DNA from: Spinacia oleracea
Taxonomy: Eukaryota; Streptophyta; Magnoliopsida; Caryophyllales; Amaranthaceae
Direction: 5' to 3'
Assembly (NCBI RefSeq): GCF_020520425.1
Contig: NC_079492.1
Coordinates: 117,587,157 to 117,651,156, forward strand
Length of the DNA: 64,000 nt
Part shown: positions 24,087 through 33,448 of the stretch, piece by piece
Numbering within the stretch: the first letter of the stretch is position 1
Layout of the letters: each line of letters begins with the position of its first letter
The notes under the pieces: model-generated
Database searches by the model: none
What the model saw: only the letters and a program-made list of their open reading frames with translations
Told to the model about the DNA's origin: nothing
Made by a program: the position numbers and the translations under genes

Positions 24087-26987
24087 TTAATCTATCCTTG
24101 GCAGGGGATAGCAGTCTTTGGGGCAGGCTCGGTTCAGGTCTGTGAAATCCACGCACATTCGCCAGGAGCCATTCGCTTTTTTGACCATCACCACGTTGGC
24201 CAGCCATTTCGGATACATGCATGGTTCAATGAATCCGGCCTCCTGCAACTTTTTCACCTCCTCGGCGATGGCTTTGTTTTTCTCCGAGGAGTAGTTCCTC
24301 TTTTTTTGCTTGACTGGCCGAGCTTCAGCGTTGACGTCCAGCTTGTGACAAATCAGCTTCGGATTTATCCCTGGCATATCTGCTGCTGACCATGCAAAGA
24401 TGTCTTTATGATCCCTGAGTAATCGGATCAAATCGATTCGGAGCCCCGAGCTTAGGCCCTTGCCTATTCGGACGCTCCTGTCTGAATCCTCTTCGAGGAA
24501 GATATCCTCCATTTCTTGATCTGGTTCGGGAGATAGGGTTTCGGGGCGGGCATCAACTTCTGCGGGAGACAAGCTGCTCGTGCTTGCTCTTCTCCTTTTT
24601 TCCTCGCTTTCCTCTCCCGTAGCTCCTTTTTCTTCCTCGGGGCCGTCCCCTAGTTTGGGCTTTCGGACAGCAGTGTGGCAGGTTCTTCTCGCCACTTCTT
24701 GATCACCTCTGATTCGTTCGGCGAATCCTGCATCCGAGACGTATATCATCAGCTGGTGGTATGTGGAGGGGACTGCTTGCATCTTGTGAATCATGGTTCT
24801 CCCCATGATTACGTTGTATACGGAGTCGCAGTCCATCACCAAAAATTCGTCCCGAAGGGTTTTTGCTGCCTGGCCTTCGCCCACTGTGACTGGCAGGGTG
24901 ATCTTTCCTCGAGGGATAGCTGCGGATCCGTTGAATCCGATCAGAGGATAACTGACTTTCGTCAGTGCTTCCTCTGGCTCTTCGAGGATCAGCTGCTCGA
25001 AGCAGTTTCTGAAGATGATATTGACGGCACTTCCTCCGTCGACTAACACTCGATGTACGTTGTGGTTGTTGAGGTCCATGGAAATGACCAGAGGATCGTC
25101 ATGTTTGTACTGGACTCCGAAGCAATCATCAGCAGTGAAGGTCATGTTCGGGGGGTGTGGCTGGTTGTCTCCCACCGCGCTGAAGTTGACCCGATGGGAG
25201 AGGGCTCTTAGGTGTTTCTTGCTGGCCTGGCCAGACTTCTGCCCCCCGAACACCACCAGGATGTCGTTTTTCTTATGTCCTGTTGCTTCGTAGACCCTCT
25301 TCTGGGGTTGCTCATGTTGTTTGCCACTGGCGGCCTTTTCTTTTTCCTCCCTTCGGTCTAACAAGTACTGTTTCAGGTAGCCTCGGCGAACGAGGTCCTC
25401 AATGTTGTCTTTCAGTGAGTTGCATTCTTCGGTGTGGTGACCGAAGTCATCATGGAACTCGCACCACTTGTTCTTGTTTCTCCGAGCTGGGTTGGACTTG
25501 AGCTTCCCCGGTAGTTTCCACTTTTCATCATTTCTGTTGAGGCTAAATATCTCTTTTCGGAGCAGAGCTAGTGGAGTGTAGTTGGTGTATTTGGGTTGAA
25601 GTTCACCCCTTCTCCCGTCTTTCTTCGGGCTCATCTCTCTAGCTCCTACTTTCTCTTTCCCCTTCCTTGAGCTGCCCTCGGGCTTGCTCTGGGTATTCTT
25701 TGTGTCTCTCGGATCCGACGATCCTTTCAATCTTGCAGCGGCCTTGTTGAACTCTTCGGTTCTGATGAACGCATCAGCCATTTGGAGCACGTCAGCTATT
25801 CTGGAGGGGTTCTTCATTGAGAGTTCGTCACGGAACTTCCCTTCCTGGAGCGCGTGCTTCAAGGCGAAGATGGCCACGTCTGGCTGCAAGTTTGGTATGT
25901 TTGTTGATTCTTTCATGAATCTGGCCATGAATTCTCTCAGACTTTCGTCTCTTTCTTGTTGGATTGAGGTCAGTTCTGCTGTGGTTCGCTCGGGGCGATT
26001 GTTGCTCACGAACTGTGTGCAGAATCTCTTTTTCAGCTTTTTCCAGCTCTTGATCGATCCCTTCGGCAGCGATCTAAACCACTCTCCCGCCACTCCGGTT
26101 AGCGTGGTTGGGAAATATTTACACCAACATGCTTCGGAGTAGGGACTCAAGAACATTTGCTGCTCGTAGGAGATGACATGATCCCTCGGATCTGTGATTC
26201 CGCTGTAGGTTAGTTGCGCTGGCAGTCTTACCTTCGGTATTTCTTCCATGATCAGCTCGTCCGAGAAAGGGGATGACGTGGGAGTCATGATTCTTTTCCC
26301 GAGTCTAGCCCTGATGCCTTCGTTTGCCGAGGTTCTGTGATTAGAACGTTCAGGCGTACGATGGGGGCTAGGGGTTCGATCATGCCTCCTGTCTCTTCTT
26401 CTCTCTCGGCTACTGACCTCGGGTCGTTCGCCAGATCTGCTCGACTCACCTACCCCGAGTCTCGTATGGATCGAAGGTCTTAACCTTGAGTGGACCGAGG
26501 GCCTCAACCTGCTGAGCACCGAGCTTCGGATCCGAGTGTTACGAGTAGTTGATTCGCTTTGGAGAGCTGTTGGAGTAGGCGATGGTCTCGCAAACCAATC
26601 TGGTTGCTGTTGTGCCCTTTTTTGGGTGTCCCACGTGCTTTCCATCCACCTCGACGTCAAGTGTGTACCTGTCAAGGGAAGGAGTTCTCGTTCGGGTCTG
26701 GACACTTCCGCACTGGGTGGCTCGTTCAGCCTTCGCCTGGTCCTCCTCTCTTCTCTGCGGTCATTTGCCAGTCCTTGCTGCTTCTCATTGAAGAGGAAGT
26801 TTTGCATGATGGTCATGGCCGCAGTGAGCTCTTCCCTAGTTGGAATCGGAGGTCCTGCATTTGTGGCGGTCGTAGCTCTGCTTGGCTGTGACCTCGCCAT
26901 CGATTGAGGGTGCCCCTCTTGGTCAGATTCTGAATCTGACCGCACCATCATATCGTCGTCATTGTTGTTAACAACATCATTCACCAT
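24087..26987 (-). pseudogene. Tat gag-protease-RT, first part of polyprotein, ends at in-frame stop
   Basis: 966 codons from ATG 26987. The N-terminal third is Gag: a charged Arg/Ser-rich stretch, then a capsid-like region with WFRSLPKGSIKSWKKL near residue 305, followed by a zinc-knuckle-like CEFHDDFGHHTEEC. An aspartic protease with VLVDGGSAVNII lies near residue 655. The frame then enters reverse transcriptase (MCVDFTDLNRACPKDCYPL). It stops at a TAA (24087-24089) exactly where the RT domain continues in the same frame from 24086. Nothing else in the frame is broken, so this is one nonsense codon in an otherwise complete polyprotein. Natural readthrough is possible but unusual at this spot. 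Confidence 0.9.
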
Positions 26988-27036
26988 TATCGCGGAAAGA
27001 GGTGATTGATGTCTTTCAAAGGCTTTGAAGTGTTCT

Positions 27037-27054
27037 TCCCCACAGACGGCGCCA
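27037..27054 (-). other. Primer binding site of the Tat element
   Basis: Reading the minus strand, three bases after the 5' LTR comes TGGCGCCGTCTGTGGGG. TGGCGCCGT is complementary to the 3' end of a plant tRNA, consistent with tRNA-Asp; the tRNA identity is from memory. Confidence 0.75.
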
Positions 27055-27057
27055 AAT

Positions 27058-27483
27058 TGTTCCGGTGTTGTAAAGATGGAAACAATGGGCTTCGAATGAA
27101 GGCCCCTTTTGTATGTGTTGAAGATCTTGCTTGTTTGAATGAGTGGAGTCCGAATTCACCTGCACAAGAGCAAAGTCACTAGCCTCGGGGGTGTTTCCGA
27201 GGAAAGCCCCTCCGATGCCTAAGTAAGAACGATGCTCGGATTCTAGAGAGAAGTTCTCTAGAAGAGTAGTCTTAAGGCGGTAAATTGGACGTACCTTGAG
27301 GTGTGAGCCTTGGCGGCCTATTTATAGTGTTTGCATAATAAATGCCCATAGGTCATTTATTGCTATTGGGCCTTGGGCCTTAATGGATGGCTGAATAGCC
27401 ACTGGTAGGTTCGATGTTGTTGTTTAGAGCCATTGGGCTTTGGACTTAGTGGCCCAATTGAGAGTCAATTGGGAGCCCAAACA
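27058..27483 (-). repeat. 5' LTR of the Tat element
   Basis: Direct repeat of 15895-16320. Transcription of the element should start here and run leftward. The target duplication atatt follows at 27484-27488. Confidence 0.95.
27319..27326 (-). promoter_or_regulatory. TATA box of the Tat 5' LTR
   Basis: TATAAATA on the minus strand inside the 5' LTR, placed to drive leftward transcription through gag-pol. The same site is preserved in the 3' LTR at 16156-16163. Confidence 0.7.
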
Positions 27484-27488
27484 ATATT

Positions 27489-28610
27489 GTTTGTTCTTTC
27501 TTGTTTATTTGTTTGTTTATAATAATCATATGGTTAATGTTCATAATTAAACTCTTCATTAATCTTTTATTCTTTCTTTTTGTATTGTTTGTTCTTTCTT
27601 GTTGTACTGTTTGTTATTTCTTGTTGTTTTTTAAATTCATTCATCAAACTTATTGTTGTATTGTTTGTTCTTTTATGTTGGCTTTAAAATTCATCATTAA
27701 ATTGTTTATAATTGTTGTATTGTTTGTTATTTTTTCTGAAATTTTATGTTCTTTTTTATATTGTCTGTTCTTTTTTGTTGAATTATTTGTTCTTTCTTAT
27801 TTATTTGTTTGTTCACAATAAATATATGGTTAATGTTCATAATGAAATTGTTCACTTCATTGTTATTTTATGTTTTTACAAGCGCCTATATTGTTTATTT
27901 CCAAATAAATAAATAAATGTTCATTTCCAAAATAGTAAATGTTCATTCTAAATAAACAAATAAATGTTCATTTCCGAAATAGTAAATGTTCATTTCTGTA
28001 GTTTATTTCCAAATAAATAAATAAATGTTCATTTCCAAAATAGTAAATGTTCATTCCAAATAAATAAATAAATGTTCATTTCCGAAATAGTAAATGTTCA
28101 TTTTTGTACCAGTATTTGTTCTTTCTTGTTGTATTGTTTGTTCTTTCATGTTGGCTTTAAAATTCATCATAAAATTGTTCATAATTGTTGTATTGGTTGT
28201 TCTTTTTTCTGGAATTTTATGTTCTTTTTTATATTGTTTGTTCTTTTTTGTTGAATTATTTGTTCTTTCTTGTTTATTTGTTTGTTCACAATAAATATAT
28301 GGTTAATGTTCATAATGAAATTGTTCACTTCATTGGTCTTTTATGTTTTTACAAGCGCCTATATTGTTTATTTCCAAATAAATAAATAAATGTTCATTTC
28401 CAAAATAGTAAATATTCATTCCAAATAAATAAATAAATGTTCATTTCCGAAATAGTAAATGTTCATTTTTGTAGTTTATTTCCAAATAAATAAATAAATG
28501 TTCATTTCCAAAATAGTAAATATTCATTCCAAATAAATAAATAAATGTTCATTTCCGAAATAGTAAATGTTCATTTTTGTACCAGTATATTAATGTTCAT
28601 TTTAAACAAT
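27489..28610. repeat. Internal duplicated AT-rich repeats of the Mutator-like element
   Basis: A block beginning ggaattttatgttc or gaaattttatgttc and running through ggttaatgttcataatg occurs near 27735-27850 and again near 28210-28330, about 480 bp apart. Around it, short units aaatgttcatttcc and aaataaataaat alternate many times. Open frames across it are low-complexity and not genes. Confidence 0.75.
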
Positions 28611-28707
28611 ACAAAACGACATCGTTTTGGATGGGGCTACAGCCAGCTTTGGCTGTACCCGGGTATAGCCAAAAATTTGCGGTAAAATTCTATCTTAATA
28701 AATACTA

Positions 28708-30239
28708 CTCCCTCCGTTTCTTTTTGTTGTATCCGTTTCCTTTTTGGGCGTTTCATAATGTTGTATCCACTTAGAATCTATTTTATTTTTGGACATACAT
28801 TTTATCCTAAAATACCCTTACATTTTTATCTAATTACCAAAATACCTAAAGATTCTACCCATATTCCCACCTAATTTTCCCCACCCATAATATTTAATCA
28901 ATTTATTTTCCCAAAAATAATTATTTAATTCATATTACCTTCCCATCACTTTCACTCTCTCTCATCCCTCATATTTTCACTCTCTCTCTCTCCTGATTTC
29001 ACGTCCCTCCCCTCCCTCTTCTGATTTCATTTTCTCTCTCCTCCCTCAATCTCCTCCCTCAATTTTTTCACTCTTTCTCCTACCTCAATCTCCTCCCTCA
29101 ATTTTTTCACTCTCTCTCCTCCCAAAACCTCTCCGCCGCAACCACCACCACCACACCTCCGCCGCCTTTGTGCCTCCACCACCATCTCTGGAAAAAAAAC
29201 TCTATATTAAAGTTTTAGATGGTGAAATTCGACCATAAAAATTCTAGATCTAGAGTTTTCATGGTCGAATTTGACCTCTAAATCTTCAAAATCTTGGATT
29301 CATGGTAAAATTGTTGATTTTTATTTTATTTTGTTGATTTTTTAGGTTCGAATTTGGGTTCGAGTTTTGGGTTTTTTGGGTTTGAATTTCTGGGTTTGAA
29401 TTTCTGGGTTTGAATTTTTGGGTTCGCGTTCTTGTGTTTTGGGTTCGAATTCTCGAATTTCTGGGTTCGAATTGTTGATTTTTTTGTTCGATTTTGATTG
29501 GATTTTTGTTGGTTTTTGGGTTGATATTTTTGTTGATTTTCCGGGTTGATTTTTCGAATTTTCTGGGTTGAGTTTTCGATTTTTTCTAGGTTTTTGTTCT
29601 TGAGTTTTCGAATTTTCTGGGTTTTTGTTCTTGAGTTTTTGATTTTTTGTTGATATTTTTGTTCGAATTTCTGGGTTTTTGTTCTTGAGTTTTCGAATTT
29701 TCTGGGTTTTTGTTCTTGAGTTTTTGATTTTTTGTTGATATTTTTGTTCGAATTTCTGGGTTGAGTTATGTTGATTTTTCTGGGTTGATTTTTCTTGATT
29801 TTCTGGGTTGATTTTTCTTGATTTTTGTTCGAATTGATTTTCTGGGTTGATTTTTCTTGATTTTCTGGGTTGATTTTTTGTTGATATTTTTTTTGTTGAT
29901 TTTTGTTCGAATTTTCTTGATTTTTTTTTGTTGATTTTTGTTCGAATTTTCTTGATTTTTTTTTGTTGATTTTTGTTCGAAATTTCTGGGTCGATATTTT
30001 GTTCATATTTTAGTTCGAATTTTCCGGTATATAAATCCTTTGAGTAAATCTGATTTGTTTTAATGATAATAATAAATATCTCCATTGTTTTCTCTCTCCT
30101 TCTTTTATTTCAATCACTTACACACAATCATTTCTCTTACACCCAATCATTACACTTATACTCATACAAACCAATATTCTATTTTTCTTAAAAACCCAAC
30201 TTGATTCCATATGGATACAACATTTAGAAATGGAGGGAG
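28708..30239. mobile_element. Stowaway-type element, 1.5 kb
   Basis: Terminal inverted repeats of about 27 bp: the left end starts CTCCCTCCGTTTC and contains TGTTGTATCC; the right end read in reverse starts CTCCCTCCATTTC and contains TGTTGTATCC. The target TA is duplicated (28706-28707 and 30240-30241). At 1532 bp it is much larger than an ordinary Stowaway MITE. The interior has a pyrimidine-rich tract (28960-29130) and a long simple-repeat domain but no transposase. Confidence 0.85.
29326..30030. repeat. Degenerate tandem repeat inside the large Stowaway element
   Basis: Variants of ttgttgatttttgttcgaat and tctgggttga are repeated for about 700 bp. The minus strand reads as long Lys/Asn/Gln-rich open frames; these are a by-product of the repeat, not proteins. 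Confidence 0.85.
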
Positions 30240-30241
30240 TA

Positions 30242-30850
30242 CTCCCAAGTCTCTTTTTGTTCTTTACGTTTTCCTATTTGGATATTTCAAAATGTTCTTT
30301 ACATTTCCTATTTGGATATTAAAATTTATATCCAATTATTATTTAAACCAATTAAATTCATTGGGTCATTTAATTTCTCACATTTTTTCATCGGGACATT
30401 AAATTTTTCTCATTTCCCAATATCAAAATTTTGATAAAAGTGAAAACATTATAACGTAATTTGGATTATACACCCGGGTGCACAGTGCTCATGGTGCACC
30501 CTGTTGAACATTTATTGAAAATCTAATGAACATTGAGAATGATTTCAATGTACATGTACTAGTGAAATATTTAAACTATATGTTCTATGGATTTGAACTA
30601 TATGTTCATTGGCTATATGTTCTTTGGGTATGAACAATATGTTCTTCGTATTTGAACTATATGTTAATTTAAAAATAGGGTGCACAGTGAGCATTGTGCA
30701 CCCGGGTGCATAAACCATATTTTGACATTATAAATAAACGTAATTTATCTTGTTTAAATAAAAAAAATTGAGGAATCTCGATGCAAATTAATTAATCGTT
30801 AAAACGAGTGAAAAATACCAAACGTAAAGAACAAAAAGAGACGGAGGGAG
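30242..30850. mobile_element. Stowaway MITE abutting the larger one
   Basis: 609 bp. The right end in reverse reads CTCCCTCCGTCTC then TTTTTGTTCTTTACG; the left end reads CTCCCAAGTCTC then TTTTTGTTCTTTACG. It has TA on both sides and shares the TA at 30240-30241 with the preceding element. Confidence 0.85.
30471..30708. mobile_element. Inverted-repeat element nested in the Stowaway MITE
   Basis: Both ends carry cacccgggtg, and the inverted repeats extend about 32 bp with about three mismatches (gggtgcacagtg and gtgcaccct motifs). The interior repeats ctatatgttc. At 238 bp it looks like a foldback MITE. Confidence 0.65.
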
Positions 30851-30883
30851 TACAACATTATTGTTGTACAATACTAGTGTATG

Positions 30884-30901
30884 CCCGTGCTAATGCACGG
30901 G
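30884..30901 (-). other. Helitron 3' terminal hairpin
   Basis: Perfect 7-bp stem CCCGTGC/GCACGGG with a 4-base loop, six bases from the terminal CTAG on the minus strand. Confidence 0.75.
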
Positions 30902-32470
30902 ATGTATAAAATATAAGATTGTTAATTAACTAAATTTTATAGAAAAGGGAAGGATTAATAATAACAGTTTGCATCTATCAAAAGTAACCATGTTTTGCTA
31001 GTGTTTTGATATTTAATTTTTTTTTAAAAACTTTCTAACTCTTCATGTAACAAAAAATGTGTATTTTATCGGAGAATGGTGTTTAGAAATTCCCGTGATA
31101 AGTGTACGAATCCCCTATCAATTTATCATTTTTGGAACCTATACATTCTTAAAAATGAGAAAACATTGCAAAGATGAATATAGATGAGAGCCGCGTTATA
31201 TCATACATTGATAGTTCTATCCTAGTGCAGTGGTGTTAATTAAAAATAATGGTACACATTAACATTAAATAAATAACCGAAGAAAAGCCCAAATACAAAA
31301 TGTGTCAAACTAAACTCTACATGGGTATATCTTAGATATTCTCACAATATCCATCATTCCATTGGAACTAATAACCATACTCTTTAGTAGTAGGTATGAG
31401 CATTTGCGTCTCCGCAAAATAGCAACGGCCGGATCTTCATACCCTTGAACATTTAACTGCAACCTTAGACCACTGAAAAAGACCATATAAATTTGATCAT
31501 CCATTGTAAGATAAACACAAGTAGTTTGATAAATGTGTTATACTTCGAGTTGAGTACATAAATTATCATAAGTCAAGCAATTACTATCTAAGTTGAGCCA
31601 TCGCTGAAAATCAGAACAAACAATTAATAGTGAGAAAGAAGTAAATAAACATGAAATGATTACCTCGAAGTAACCCAACTCAAGAATAACTTAATCTTCT
31701 CATTTGACATATATATATGTAACCATCTAAGCATATTCTATCGTGTGACTAAATATGACATGATAAAATATCAAATAAACACATTTCGGAAAAAGGTATA
31801 CGCGCGGGGTAGTTCAAAGACAAATCACGTTCTTCAGAATCATTAGATATCATGGCCAAATCTTTATGTTTTCAAGTTGGATATAAGTATCTCATGAAAC
31901 CTTTCCTTTTCACATGTACTTCTATTATGCAAGAGACACACAATAACCATGCAATATTCAAGGAAAAATGGCGCCCAAAATTGTCGCTCGACCTTTTTCA
32001 TGTGGGTCATGTACTAAAGTTTTTATGAGATAATAATTGTCCATACTAAAGGATCTGGAAGATTGAATCAAGATTAAGAAATATGATTCTTAAATAAAGT
32101 GAACAAAATAAAGAAACCTGTAAAGAAAGAAAACAATTAAGATTCATATAATGAACATAAAAGTCCTCCTTACTTGATTCGATTTCTTGTTGTTTGCTCA
32201 TATTGAAGCACTCCCTTCTGCAGGGTCCTGATTCAAATAAAAAAAAAATTAACACAACAAAATATTGAATCGACATTAAAGAAATAGGTTGTACACTGGT
32301 TTAGAGAACCTGATTGATCGAGGGTGTTGGTGGCAAACAGAAAATAACTCAGACGTTCCACCCTACTCCATTAGAAATACTTCAAAATGTTCAAAAAGAA
32401 GATTTTAAGGTCGGATTTCAGAGAAGCGTATGACCACTTACGGGGTTGTATGAAAGATGGAAGTCAACCA

Positions 32471-32678
32471 TAAACTAAATACAATCAAACTCTGAAACAA
32501 AACCAACAAATATAACTTATATTAATCAAATATCACATGTGAACATCAAAGCTTAACCGTTTTAGACAAACGTATAAACTAAATACAATCAAACTCTGAA
32601 ACAAAACCAACATATATAACTTATATTAATCAAATATCACATGTGAACATCAAAGCTTAACCGTTTTAGAAAAACGTA
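32471..32678. repeat. 104-bp tandem duplication in the Helitron
   Basis: The segment starting taaactaaatacaatcaaac at 32471 is repeated nearly perfectly from 32575, ending after aaccgttttaga. Only a few substitutions separate the two copies. Confidence 0.9.
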
Positions 32679-33316
32679 TGTGCATAGACATTAAGGAAAG
32701 AATTTCGCTGCCGTAGATGGTGACCGAGAAGAGGAACATCCCTTGACACTTGAATTATATAATTACTCGAAGATTGAAAAAAAAAGGAAGGAAAAACACA
32801 CAATCAAACTATTATATTTTTTGAAAATAATAACCAAACTCTTTGTGGTATGTATCCAGGTACAATATATTGTATAAAAGTTTGACGCGGAGGGAAATTT
32901 TGGTTATTTCTTTCCATACAAAAACTATGAAACTTATGCCTGCAATACTTCAAAGTCTTAACACCACCATTATCGTTATCATCATCGTTCACATCGATGT
33001 TTATTCCTATGTTGAAACTATCAAAACATATCGCACAATCAGAGATATTTCCAGCATTTTCTCCACGCCTAACACACTACTGGCTTTTTTGGGCTGAGAG
33101 AGTAAGAGAAGTCAGTTTTTTTTGTTTTGTTTTTTACATGAAAATTAACCGTGTTATTTGGAGGTCATGATAAGTTATAATAAAACTGATCTATGGAGGG
33201 TTTAAAATTTGAAATTTAGGGTTGTAAATGGGTTTTTGGAGGGAGTGAATGAGAATGCTTGGATGAGATTTTGGAGGCCTTACAATAGCCACTGACATTT
33301 TTATTATTATATAGGA

Positions 33317-33448
33317 TAGGATAAGGAATAAAGAAAGATATTATAGCACTTTACTATCAAGTGATGGTACTCAGTCGTACCTTTTCATTTCACCGGAAAC
33401 ATGAATTTATAGTACCGAGTGAATTATTACCCGGTGATATATCTTATC
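33317..33448. repeat. Left half of the copia LTR split by the Tekay element
   Basis: Short host segment between the Helitron and the Tekay left LTR. It resumes on the other side of Tekay at 48624; the target ttatc is duplicated at 33444-33448 and 48624-48628. See 48624-48770. Confidence 0.4.

Larger units (their letters stand above)
15895..27483 (-). mobile_element. Ty3/gypsy retrotransposon, Tat lineage, with antisense gene
   Basis: A complete 11,589-bp element lies on the minus strand. Its 426-bp LTRs (27058-27483 is the 5' LTR, 15895-16320 the 3' LTR) begin TG and end CA and are flanked by the 5-bp duplication atatt (15890-15894 and 27484-27488). A primer binding site, polypurine tract, gag-protease-RT-RNase H-integrase frame and a long region after pol are all present. 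Two consecutive RNase H-like domains and a DGGS protease motif point to the Tat lineage. The region after pol (16321-21233) holds a spliced gene on the opposite strand and a 46-bp tandem array. The LTRs differ at one visible position (16150 A against 27313 G), so insertion was recent. Confidence 0.95.
15652..28681. mobile_element. Non-autonomous Mutator-like element split by the Tat retrotransposon
   Basis: The 9-bp sequence gtaaaattc flanks this interval at 15643-15651 and 28682-28690, the duplication length of Mutator-type transposons. Both ends carry a hairpin-forming motif, acagccag/ctggctgt, at about 15664-15686 and 28638-28657, followed inward by aaaacgac-like sequence in inverted orientation. 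Removing the nested 11.6-kb LTR element leaves about 1.44 kb of AT-rich DNA made of repeats such as tgttctttcttgttg and aatgttcatttcc. No transposase frame is present. The extreme termini are degenerate, so the class is inferred from duplication length and end structure. Confidence 0.55.
30874..33316 (-). mobile_element. Non-autonomous Helitron
   Basis: On the minus strand the interval begins TCCTATATAATAA after an A. It ends with a hairpin CCCGTGC-ATTA-GCACGGG followed by CATACACTAG and then T. A 5' TC, a 3' hairpin, CTAG, and insertion between A and T are the structural marks of plant Helitrons. No Rep/helicase frame is present in its 2.44 kb. Short minus-strand frames such as 32804-32992 (with YCRHKFHSFC) may be remnants of captured sequence but are not identified. 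Confidence 0.7.

Noticed and set aside
21493-26907. Many plus-strand frames of 60-150 codons opposite gag-pol of the Tat element
   Set aside because: Mirror frames of the pol coding strand, with no motifs and no splice logic, unlike the antisense gene at 16761-20179.
29326-30085. Two overlapping minus-strand open frames of 226 and 247 codons
   Set aside because: Their products are endless Lys/Asn/Gln/Ser repeats generated by the simple tandem repeat of the Stowaway interior; no domain, and both frames are equally open.
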